Origin: Morganella morganii
Lineage (GTDB): Bacteria > Pseudomonadota > Gammaproteobacteria > Enterobacterales > Enterobacteriaceae
DNA length: 64,000 nt
NCBI RefSeq assembly: GCF_019243775.1
Contig: NZ_CP069157.1
Location: 1,674,001-1,738,000 of the forward strand
Direction of reading: 5' to 3'
Under the pieces are notes generated by a model. The model was not told where the DNA came from. It saw only the letters and a list, made by a program, of their open reading frames with translations, and ran no database searches. Shown in pieces: positions 8,835 to 16,127 of the stretch; position 1 is the first letter of the stretch, and each line of letters begins with the position of its first letter. The position numbers were made by a program, and so were the translations under genes.

Positions 8835-9761
8835 TTATTTCACTTCCGTCACATCCAGACGTAATTCTGTGAAATCCGGGCTATCGCCGTCATCATCCTC
8901 ATCTTCCCATACCGGCTGAACAGGCAGAGTTTCGCGGTCAAATGCGAGATCACCACCGTCGACGACTTCACTGCCGTGATGGATAGATTTGAAATCGAAT
9001 AATTCAGTGTCACATAAATGTGATGGTACGACATTCTGTGTGGCACGGAACATGGTTTCAATCCGGCCCGGATAGCGTTTATCCCAGTCGCGCAGCAGAT
9101 CTTTGATAACCTGACGCTGCAGGTTCGGCTGAGAGCCGCACAGGTTACACGGAATGATCGGGAACCCTTTGGCTTCGGCGAAACGCTCAATATCTTTCTC
9201 ACGGCAATAGGCCAGCGGGCGGATCACCACGTGTTTACCGTCGTCACTCATCAGCTTCGGCGGCATGCCTTTGAGTTTGCCGCCGTAAAACATATTCAGG
9301 AACAGGGTCTGCAGAATATCGTCGCGGTGGTGGCCAAGGGCGATTTTGGTTGCACCCAGCTCAGTCGCGGTGCGGTACAAAATGCCCCGGCGCAGACGGG
9401 AGCAGAGGGAACAGGTGGTTTTCCCTTCCGGGATTTTTTCTTTCACAATCCCGTAGGTATTTTCTTCGACGATTTTATATTCAACGCCCAGTTTTTCCAG
9501 ATATTCCGGCAAAATATGCTCAGGGAAACCCGGTTGCTTCTGATCGAGATTCACCGCCACCAGGGAAAAACGGATGGGGGCGCTCTGCTGCAGGCTCTGC
9601 AGAATGGAAAGCAGGGTGTAACTGTCTTTGCCGCCGGACAGGCAAACCATGATGCGGTCGCCGTCCTCAATCATATTAAAATCTGCGATTGCTTTGCCGG
9701 TATGGCTGCGCAGGCGCTTTTGCAATTTATTGATGTTGTACTGTTCTTTCGGTGTATTCAT
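8835..9761 (-). CDS. ttcA: tRNA 2-thiocytidine biosynthesis protein TtcA
   Basis: The 308-residue protein has the PP-loop motif CLSGGKDS near residue 39 and the cysteine pairs [10 protein letters not shown] (about 117-126) and PCNLCGSQ, which hold the iron-sulfur cluster of the TtcA family. The enzyme adenylates cytidine 32 of certain tRNAs and inserts sulfur to form 2-thiocytidine. The C-terminus is acidic and more variable. It is transcribed towards fnrS. Length agrees with E. coli TtcA (311). Confidence 0.95.
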   Translation of the reverse strand: MNTPKEQYNINKLQKRLRSHTGKAIADFNMIEDGDRIMVCLSGGKDSYTLLSILQSLQQSAPIRFSLVAVNLDQKQPGFPEHILPEYLEKLGVEYKIVEENTYGIVKEKIPEGKTTCSLCSRLRRGILYRTATELGATKIALGHHRDDILQTLFLNMFYGGKLKGMPPKLMSDDGKHVVIRPLAYCREKDIERFAEAKGFPIIPCNLCGSQPNLQRQVIKDLLRDWDKRYPGRIETMFRATQNVVPSHLCDTELFDFKSIHHGSEVVDGGDLAFDRETLPVQPVWEDEDDDGDSPDFTELRLDVTEVK

Positions 9762-9952
9762 GTCTTACTGTTCTTAACGGGTTTGGCTGGTGCCTGTGTC
9801 AGGCCGGCCGCACGGCAACGGAAATCTGAAATAAGGACGCAATGATAGCAGAAGGACGGGGGATTCGGATACGTATGGATTAAAAAGGATGACAGCCCGG
9901 AACGGAATGATCCGGGATGACGGGGGCGGGCTGCTGGTACTCTCTGGTATGG

Positions 9953-10294
9953 TTATTTTTTACTGCGGATTTTACCCCTTCCTCTGCTCTTCATATCAAT
10001 AGTGATCGTGTCATAGTCTGTTTCCTGACTCTTTTTCTCTTTATAGTTAAGTGAACTCAGTTTGCTGTTTTTTTCGATACAATCAGTAAAAAAACTTTTT
10101 ACATCAACATTAAACAAAAAAGCGATTTGCAGTAATGTACTGGCTCTTATATTGGTAATGCCCTGTTCATAGCGGGATATTTGCTGCTGACTTAAACCCA
10201 GTAATTCGGCAAGCGCCATACCTGATAATCCCAGCGATTTTCTTTTCCGTGAAATTTGCTGACCGATAAAGAGGCTGATTTCTCTCTCATTCAT
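9953..10294 (-). CDS. XRE/MrpJ-like helix-turn-helix regulator A
   Basis: A 113-residue protein with a Cro/C1-type helix-turn-helix at about residues 8-62, containing MALAELLGLSQQQISRYEQG. The SQQQISRYE signature and size match MrpJ-type regulators, which in Proteus and Providencia are encoded at the ends of fimbrial operons and switch between adhesion and motility. The tail is basic and lysine-rich. The ribosome binding site is weak. It lies directly downstream of a second paralogue, 53 bp away in the same direction, so the two are probably co-transcribed. No fimbrial structural genes are in the window. The family is clear from the motif; the targets are unknown. Confidence 0.75.
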   Translation of the reverse strand: MNEREISLFIGQQISRKRKSLGLSGMALAELLGLSQQQISRYEQGITNIRASTLLQIAFLFNVDVKSFFTDCIEKNSKLSSLNYKEKKSQETDYDTITIDMKSRGRGKIRSKK

Positions 10295-10347
10295 ATGCTA
10301 TGCCCTTAAATTAAAAGCTGTGTGTAATCTTAAATATAGTAATTATG

Positions 10348-10725
10348 TTAATTGTGTTTATATTGTTCAAATGTTCCCAGATAACTGCCGTCAGTATAAG
10401 AATTAAGATGATTCGACATATGGGATAATAGTTTTTTTGAATCAGGATCTCTGTTTAAGATAAATAACACTCTGTGTATAAATTTTTCCGGCGATATATT
10501 AAAAATACGCAGTATTAATATCAGTGTATCCAGCGGAATAGCACTGTCACCATTCTCGTAACGGGATATCTGCTGCTGCGATAGCTGTATTATTGAACCT
10601 AATTCATGGCCGGTGATACCTTTTGATTTTCGTAATATTCTAATTTCCTGGCCTATAACTGCATGAAGCTCCTTTTTAAAGACCTGGTGTTGACAACTAA
10701 GTGCGTGGCAATTATCGGGCTGCAT
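10348..10725 (-). CDS. XRE/MrpJ-like helix-turn-helix regulator B
   Basis: A 125-residue protein with a Cro/C1-type helix-turn-helix at about residues 25-80, including KGITGHELGSIIQLSQQQIS and then RYENG. This is the MrpJ-type signature, shared with the neighbouring gene, but the two proteins differ outside the DNA-binding helix, so they are old paralogues rather than a recent duplication. No clear ribosome binding site precedes the ATG; the first 15 residues are poorly supported. The gene is AT-rich and is preceded by about 900 bp of AT-rich DNA without convincing genes, a setting typical of H-NS-silenced accessory DNA. Confidence 0.7.
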   Translation of the reverse strand: MQPDNCHALSCQHQVFKKELHAVIGQEIRILRKSKGITGHELGSIIQLSQQQISRYENGDSAIPLDTLILILRIFNISPEKFIHRVLFILNRDPDSKKLLSHMSNHLNSYTDGSYLGTFEQYKHN

Positions 10726-11647
10726 AAAGATACCATCAGGACGTCATTAAACTTAATGTATATTTTAAATACTATTATAGGAAATATCTGCAAGGCAAAA
10801 ACAGTATATTGTGCATAATATGCAAGCCTTATAATGGTTGTCAATAAATAAAATCCGCAATAAAAATGTACAAAAGAATAAAAAGTAAAATTAAAAACTG
10901 GAAATATGCAGATATTACAACGCATATAAAAAAGGAATAAATTGGCTTGATTTTTTATGCATTCATTTGATTTTAAAGAAGAAAACAAAACCAATTTCTG
11001 GTGATGTGACAAATAACACTTCTGTGTTGTAGTTATACGCATTTTGCGGGTTTCACTGAAGAGAGGGCAATATGATGATATTCTTTTTGTAATTATAATA
11101 ATGGAATATGTCAACATTTACGACAATAGTATGCCTTTGTGCAGATAATTATATAACAATAAGTAAAACTAAAAGATTTACAGAGTGTATGACCCTGTGT
11201 TTCCGCTCGTCACAAAAAGATGTGTAATTGTAAAAATCAGATATCCGCCGGGGGATTGAAAAGATAACGGCAAAAGCATCAATATCTTTAGTTTTAATAT
11301 CTTAATGTTTTGTTTTTCTTTACTTTTATGAGTCATGATTAACTCAAAAATATCTTTTATTTCATTGTGTTGATAATGATATTCTCTTTTTGTTCTTTTC
11401 CGTTCATACCGGAGTATTGTTTATTAAAAATGATAATTCGTTATGAGGAGGAAAAATTAAACGCTTGTTTGTATCTGAATAGAAACAATTATAACAATAA
11501 TGCAACCATCCGGGATGGAAGTAATAAAAACCTGCGATATTATTCGTTATTACCTTCTTTTAATCATTCAATGCATCAGTAAGGTCACCGGAATATATGT
11601 TATGGCTGACAACAGATCCCTGTGACAGCCATGAGAACGGATAAAAT
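10726..11647. other. AT-rich stretch without a supported gene
   Basis: About 920 bp of clearly lower GC content than the flanks. Open frames exist (for example on the minus strand at 10653-11117 and on the plus strand at 11367-11582) but they lack ribosome binding sites and have poor composition. A sequence at about 11372-11390 (GATAATGATATTC...) partly resembles a Fur box. The region probably contains the promoter of the two MrpJ-like genes. Confidence 0.5.
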
Positions 11648-11995
11648 TTAAGCGTGATTTTGCATAACCGTATTGAATGTTTTTACAACCAGCAGATTAC
11701 CGTTTTTCAGTGCAGCGTAGTTTTCCTTTATTTCGGATGCAGCGTATTCACGGATTGCCGTATTCAGATATTCAATCAGCTCAATTTTGCAATCCTTGTT
11801 TGTCTTATCCAGTGCTGAGAACGGTGTGCTGAGATCTCTGTTTTCTTCAATCAGTCGCTGAAGGAGTGATTTATCTGTTGCCCGCTCAAAATACTGGCCG
11901 ACAGTAATAACCCGCTCAAGGCCGGTCAGCTTCATAACCATCAGGGTTAATCTGGAGCATACAGAATAAACAGTCTTATTGCTGACAGACATACT
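11648..11995 (-). CDS. Hypothetical protein, 115 residues
   Basis: I do not recognise this protein. The start at 11995 (MSVSNKTVYSV) is chosen because GATGAGG lies 7 bases upstream; the frame is open for seven more codons but without a ribosome binding site. The product is soluble-looking, mostly helical, with no signal peptide, no membrane segment and no cysteine or histidine cluster. It includes LMVMKLTGLERVITVGQYFE and an acidic, lysine-rich middle. Normal codon use suggests a real gene. It is transcribed away from the lipoprotein/pentapeptide pair at 12177, from which it is separated by about 180 bp, so the two units may share a promoter region. Confidence 0.6.
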   Translation of the reverse strand, partial: SMSVSNKTVYSVCSRLTLMVMKLTGLERVITVGQYFERATDKSLLQRLIEENRDLSTPFSALDKTNKDCKIELIEYLNTAIREYAASEIKENYAALKNGNLLVVKTFNTVMQNHA

Positions 11996-12176
11996 TACCT
12001 CATCTGCGAAAATCATATGATTTATGCTGGTGTGAAGGTTTACAGCATTTCCCTTTTTTAAAAGGTAGAATAATCTGAATGTTGTGTAAAATGGTTAAAT
12101 TGTACCAATACAGATTACGTATTGGTGCGTAATATCCGTTTATTCACGTAGCCATATTATTAAAAGGAATAACAGA

Positions 12177-12371
12177 GTGACTAAAAAAATACCGGGCCTG
12201 TTTATTGTACTGATTCTGTCCGGATGTGTTTCAGAGGGTACACAACCGGAAAAATATGAAAAGAATAACGATGACCCTTATAAAAACAGCACCGTAAATA
12301 CTATCCGTGAAAATCAGGAGATTTACAGGGAGCAACTGAGAATAAAACAACACACCGGCGGAGAGGGATAA
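12177..12371 (+). CDS. Small lipoprotein upstream of pentapeptide protein
   Basis: A 64-residue protein beginning at GTG with the ribosome binding site AAAGGA upstream. The N-terminus MTKKIPGLFIVLILSGC is a lipoprotein signal with lipobox LSGC, giving a mature chain of about 48 residues that is hydrophilic, rich in Asn, Lys and Glu, and ends HTGGEG. Aspartate is not at +2 (VSE follows Cys), so outer-membrane sorting would be expected. The stop codon overlaps the start of the next gene by one base (TAATG), indicating translational coupling with the pentapeptide-repeat protein. No known function. Confidence 0.65.
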   Translation: MTKKIPGLFIVLILSGCVSEGTQPEKYEKNNDDPYKNSTVNTIRENQEIYREQLRIKQHTGGEG

Positions 12372-12970
12372 TGACAGTTATTGAGAATAATCATGAGTAT
12401 ACCGGCGGCCGGTATGAAAAAACGGATTTCAGTGACAGAACAATCCGTGGTGTGGTATTTGAGGACTGCACCTTTATCCGCTGTGATTTCAGCTCGGCGG
12501 TTGCGCAGCAGTGCCGTTTCACTGACTGTGTGTTTGAGCAGTGCAATATGAGTCTGCTGGCCGTTCCGGAAACCCGGTTTTCCGGCACTGAATTTACCGG
12601 AACGAAAATGATTGGTATTGACTGGACAAAAGCATACTGGCCGAAGTTTGATTTTTATTCTCAGCTGGTGTTCAAAGAGTGCATTTTGGACAGTAATAAC
12701 TTTTTTGACCTCAGATTGCATGAATCGCACTTTGAGTCCTGCCGGATCCATAATGCCGATTTCAGACAGGCGGAGCTGAATAAATCCGTTATGCATGACT
12801 GCGATTTAACCGACACACTGTTTATGCACACTAATCTGGAAGGGGCGGATCTTTGCGGTTCCCACTCTTTTTATATCGATATCCGTGAAAATAAAACTGC
12901 CAAAGCCACATTTTCCGCATACGAAGCCCTGAATCTGCTGCGGGTGCTTGATATCCGCCTGGCTGATTAA
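12371..12970 (+). CDS. Pentapeptide-repeat protein, McbG/Qnr-like
   Basis: The 199-residue protein is built of five-residue repeats centred on Phe or Leu, visible in two blocks: about residues 18-58 (DFSDRTIRGVVFEDCTFIRC and continuation) and about 95-160 (for example NADFRQAELNKSVMHDCDL). The gap between the blocks (GIDWTKAYWP) and the C-terminal SAYEALNLLRVLDI resemble the layout of McbG and Qnr proteins, which fold as right-handed beta helices that mimic DNA and bind DNA gyrase. McbG protects producers of microcin B17; Qnr reduces quinolone susceptibility. Gyrase binding here is only an inference from overall similarity. The gene is translationally coupled to the small lipoprotein before it. 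Confidence 0.8.
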   Translation: MTVIENNHEYTGGRYEKTDFSDRTIRGVVFEDCTFIRCDFSSAVAQQCRFTDCVFEQCNMSLLAVPETRFSGTEFTGTKMIGIDWTKAYWPKFDFYSQLVFKECILDSNNFFDLRLHESHFESCRIHNADFRQAELNKSVMHDCDLTDTLFMHTNLEGADLCGSHSFYIDIRENKTAKATFSAYEALNLLRVLDIRLAD

Positions 12971-13143
12971 ATCGTGCGGCTCCGGGTATATATACCGGAT
13001 ATCTGCTGAATAAAGCGTATAATTACGCAGTAACATCTTCATCAAATCTGATTTTGATGAATAAAGCGACAGTAAGGCTTCTGGTCACTTGCCGGTCTTT
13101 GGTATGATCAGTAATAAGTAACTCAATGTATACGGGCGGGGCA

Positions 13144-13698
13144 ATGAGAAAATTTATTCTGTCAGGGATTATGGCCGCATTATTATCCGGCTGCGCAGGT
13201 ATAGGAAGTAAAACACCGGAAGCACCCTGGGGCTTTACATGGGGGCAGACGCCCGCAGAATTAAAAGCCCTGAATCTGGACGATTTTGACTGCACAAAAA
13301 CCCGTGATGGCGGGCAATTATGCAGCTCACTGGCATCACCGGAGGTTGAAAAGCAATTCTTTATGATGGTCTTTTCACCGGAAGGGCAAAAATTAAATGC
13401 AATATCCCGCTTCGGTGTCTGGAGCCATGATCAGGCCGCATTACTGAATGAGTACGATAAAGTGAATGCGGAAATGGAGAAAATCTACGGCAAACCGGCC
13501 GGGATAAATGAAGAATATGATCGCAAAACACCGTTCCTGGCAAAAGTCGCCAAAGGAAAAATCGGGCAGTTCAAGCGCAAATATGAATCAGAAGATACCG
13601 AGGTTGTGGTGGGGGTGGTCAGTAATGCCAATCTGGTACAGATAAATGATGAAAAAGATGTCACTTATACTGTGCTGACCATGTATACACTGAAATAA
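13144..13698 (+). CDS. Lipoprotein of unknown function
   Basis: The start at 13144 (MRKFILSGIMAALLSGC) is preferred over an in-frame ATG 18 bp upstream because it gives a normal lipoprotein signal with lipobox LSGC at residues 14-17. The 184-residue product has a motif APWGFTWGQTPAELKAL soon after the anchor, a pattern seen in enterobacterial lipoproteins of unknown function. The mature part is mixed alpha/beta with few cysteines. It is transcribed alone and followed by a terminator shared with the convergent cyclase gene. I cannot assign a role. Confidence 0.75.
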   Translation: MRKFILSGIMAALLSGCAGIGSKTPEAPWGFTWGQTPAELKALNLDDFDCTKTRDGGQLCSSLASPEVEKQFFMMVFSPEGQKLNAISRFGVWSHDQAALLNEYDKVNAEMEKIYGKPAGINEEYDRKTPFLAKVAKGKIGQFKRKYESEDTEVVVGVVSNANLVQINDEKDVTYTVLTMYTLK

Positions 13699-13709
13699 AC
13701 CGGTACTTG

Positions 13710-13749
13710 CGGTGCTGAATATTATCACTATGATTCAGCACCGTTTTTT
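13710..13749. terminator. Terminator between lipoprotein and CYTH cyclase genes
   Basis: CGGTGCTGAAT (13710-13720) pairs perfectly with ATTCAGCACCG (13733-13743), followed by a T6 run on the plus strand. It also lies at the 3' end of the convergent gene. Confidence 0.85.
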
Positions 13750-13751
13750 AT

Positions 13752-14318
13752 TTATTCTGCGTTACAGTTGTTTTTCTGCATTGAACTAACCAGTTGTTTA
13801 TAACTCTGTTTTTCAATCATATCGTCTGTCAGACCAAATTCTGCGGCTTTCTCCCGCAGCCGTTCCCTGTATTCTGCTAATTTGGTTTCATCGTGCGTCA
13901 TAATGGCAAACTCGGCAAACCATCCTGCGCCGTTAATATGATCCAGTGTGATATGAATATCACCGAGAAACCAGACACTGCGGGTTTTTGTTAAGGTCAT
14001 TGTGCAGCGGTAACCCAGCGTCAGCAGCATATTTCTGACATGCTCATGGTCATCAATATTGATAGCTTTGCATTCGCTGGCGGCGGGGCCTTTCACTATC
14101 CACAGCTTAATACCCGAGGGCGTCATTGTTCTGACTGACATACTGACATTACCGTCTGCCAGATGCGTTTGCTGCGTATCGAAAAACCAGTCTGTTTCTT
14201 CGTTATTTACCACAAAAGGCTCTGCATGCATTGTGCTTAATTGCGACAAAAAAGCGCTATGATCAGCCAGGCGATATTTTATTTCCGCTTCGTATTTACC
14301 ATCAAAGTGATTACTCAT
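13752..14318 (-). CDS. cyaB: Class IV adenylate cyclase / CYTH domain protein
   Basis: The 188-residue protein matches the CYTH (CyaB-thiamine triphosphatase) superfamily. The N-terminal ExExK metal and triphosphate motif is seen as E10-A-E12-I-K14, followed by strands SMSVRTM, GIKLWIVKG, LTKTRSVWFL and ITLDHINGAGWFAEFAIM, which supply the basic and acidic tunnel residues. Length and these blocks fit the class IV adenylate cyclases of Aeromonas and Yersinia, but CYTH proteins also include triphosphatases, so the activity (cAMP synthesis or triphosphate hydrolysis) is not decided by sequence. It is a single gene with its own terminator. Confidence 0.8.
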   Translation of the reverse strand: MSNHFDGKYEAEIKYRLADHSAFLSQLSTMHAEPFVVNNEETDWFFDTQQTHLADGNVSMSVRTMTPSGIKLWIVKGPAASECKAINIDDHEHVRNMLLTLGYRCTMTLTKTRSVWFLGDIHITLDHINGAGWFAEFAIMTHDETKLAEYRERLREKAAEFGLTDDMIEKQSYKQLVSSMQKNNCNAE

Positions 14319-14504
14319 GAATTTATCCGCTGTAAATAACCGGTTTGTGACTGGCCTGATAATATCACGTAACAGGCGGAACAGCCCCGGTAAAAGAATG
14401 TGATCAGTTTCGCTTAATGTCAGCCGTTGCTGATTTTTGATACAGCAAAAAAATAGCCTGTGGTATCCCTTTTATTAGTTTTTTTATTTCAAAGGGGATT
14501 ATCA

Positions 14505-15797
14505 ATGAAATTTATTAATCGTTACAGTGCAATTGCACTGGCTGTTGGTATGTTATCACTGAATATGACGGCACAGGCTGAGACTGTTTCCCTGAATGCT
14601 GCCGCAGCACCGCAGGCTGTGACAGAAATAGCGGTATTACAGCAGGGGCAGTGGGACAGTTTTAATAAACAGCGCCTGGATGCCATGATCGCCAAAGCAA
14701 AACAATCACCGGCACATAGCTATTATGCGGTGTTTGACTTTGATAACACGACAGCATTTCTGGATATTGAAGAAGCGGTGATGATTTATCAGCTTGAGCA
14801 CCTGTTATTTGCCATGACACCGCAGGAACTGAAATCCGTTATTTTCAAAGATATTCCGGCCGGGAATTTTTCTGCTGAGTTCAACAATAAAAACGGTAAA
14901 CCGGTCAATATTGAGAAGGTCGGAGCTGATATTCTGGAAAGCTACCAGTGGCTGTATGACAACTATGATGGCCTGAAGGGTGATAAGCCGCTGTCTGAAA
15001 TCAAAAAGTCACCACATTATCAGAATTTCATCACCAAAATGCGCTATTTATATGCAGCAATCGGCGGCACATTTGATCATGCCGTTTCCTATCCGTGGGT
15101 CACCTATTTATTTATGAATATGACACAGGAGCAGGTTGCGGATATTACCGCCAAAACCATTGAATGGCAGAAATCAGAGCCGGTTGAAGGTGTGGTATGG
15201 GAAAGCCCTGAAGCGTTACCGGGACAGGCGGGTATTGTTGAAATTGACTGGCATAATGGCTTCCGGCTGGTGCCGGAAATGCAGGATCTGTATCAGGTGC
15301 TGCAAAAATCCGGTATTGATGTCTATGTGATTTCCGCATCGAACCTGGAAGTGATTAAATCGATTGTCACACAACCACCGTATTCTGTACCGGAGTCACA
15401 GGTATTTGCCATGCATTTACTGCGCACCAAAGATAATAAACTGACATCCGATCTGGATCCGGTTTATCCGCAGACTCAGGGTAAAGGGAAAACAGAGACT
15501 ATCCGCAAGTTTATTCAGGATAAATATGCCGGTAAAGGGCCGTTATTAGTCGCCGGTGACAGTGAAGGCGACCAGAATATGATGTCTGACTTCCCGGATA
15601 CGGAGGTGGTGCTGATTATTAACCGCCTGCGTTCACCGGATACCATTATCGGGCAGTTATCAAAAAAGGCAGTGAAAGAGCATGGTCAGAAAGACGCCAA
15701 AGTATTATTGCAGGGACGTAATGACAGCGCCGGTGTATTTGTACCGTCACAGCTTCATACCCCGTTGGGGGCCAAAGAAGGGCGGGCGTTAAAATAA
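14505..15797 (+). CDS. Periplasmic HAD-superfamily phosphatase
   Basis: The ATG at 14505 is preceded by AAAGGGG and gives a 430-residue protein with a clear signal peptide (MKFINRYSAIALAVGMLSLN, cleavage near AQA/E, residue 24). HAD motif I is FDFDNTT (about residues 78-84), motif II lies in VYVISASN, and motif IV is VAGDSEGDQNMM. A large helical cap of about 170 residues sits between motifs I and II. The pattern resembles phosphorylcholine phosphatases and related periplasmic HAD enzymes. The nucleophile and acid aspartates are both present, so an active phosphomonoesterase is expected; the substrate is not known. It is a single transcription unit. Confidence 0.82.
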   Translation: MKFINRYSAIALAVGMLSLNMTAQAETVSLNAAAAPQAVTEIAVLQQGQWDSFNKQRLDAMIAKAKQSPAHSYYAVFDFDNTTAFLDIEEAVMIYQLEHLLFAMTPQELKSVIFKDIPAGNFSAEFNNKNGKPVNIEKVGADILESYQWLYDNYDGLKGDKPLSEIKKSPHYQNFITKMRYLYAAIGGTFDHAVSYPWVTYLFMNMTQEQVADITAKTIEWQKSEPVEGVVWESPEALPGQAGIVEIDWHNGFRLVPEMQDLYQVLQKSGIDVYVISASNLEVIKSIVTQPPYSVPESQVFAMHLLRTKDNKLTSDLDPVYPQTQGKGKTETIRKFIQDKYAGKGPLLVAGDSEGDQNMMSDFPDTEVVLIINRLRSPDTIIGQLSKKAVKEHGQKDAKVLLQGRNDSAGVFVPSQLHTPLGAKEGRALK

Positions 15798-15853
15798 CAG
15801 CACTGGCTGTCAGTTTAAGGAAATACTGATAACCCCGGCCGGTAATACACACT

Positions 15854-16096
15854 ATGATAGTAAATAGTTATCATTGCAGGGAATTCAGAAGGATATGGAT
15901 AAATATATTGTGTTATGAAGGTCTGGGGTTAACCGGCTCGGTATTATTCCGCAGCCATGTGGCTATTAATACCGATATCAGCAGAACGGAAGCGGAACGT
16001 TTTATCGCGCTGTTTAATAATGCCGCTGCCGCCGATGCGGCAAAGCATAATATTAACGCGGCACGTTATGTTATCGTGAATATCTGTAAACTGTAG
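15854..16096 (+). CDS. Hypothetical small protein, doubtful
   Basis: An 80-residue open frame whose second half (SHVAINTDISRTEAERFIAL, then an alanine-rich helix) has protein-like composition, while the first 25 residues do not and no ribosome binding site precedes the ATG. A better ribosome binding site (AGAAGG) stands before an ATG at 15895 in another frame that runs only seven codons (MDKYIVL) before TGA, so a frameshifted gene is possible. A terminator starts three bases after the stop codon. It may equally be untranslated 3' sequence of the phosphatase gene. I do not recognise it. Confidence 0.3.
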   Translation: MIVNSYHCREFRRIWINILCYEGLGLTGSVLFRSHVAINTDISRTEAERFIALFNNAAAADAAKHNINAARYVIVNICKL

Positions 16097-16098
16097 TA

Positions 16099-16127
16099 AT
16101 ACGGCGGGATTACCGCCGTATTCTTTT
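16099..16127. terminator. Terminator between small ORF and ABC-F gene
   Basis: ATACGGCGG (16099-16107) pairs with CCGCCGTAT (16113-16121), followed by TTCTTTTT on the plus strand. It ends one base before the stop of the convergent ABC-F gene. Confidence 0.8.

Noticed and set aside
10653-11117. Minus-strand open frame of 154 codons
   Set aside because: AT-rich composition, no ribosome binding site and overlap with the helix-turn-helix gene; probably chance.
11367-11582. Plus-strand open frame of 71 codons
   Set aside because: Starts at GTG without a ribosome binding site, biased to Asn and Phe codons as expected for AT-rich non-coding DNA.
10726-11647. CRISPR array or direct repeats in the AT-rich gap
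   Set aside because: No regularly spaced repeats were seen; only low-complexity AT-rich sequence.
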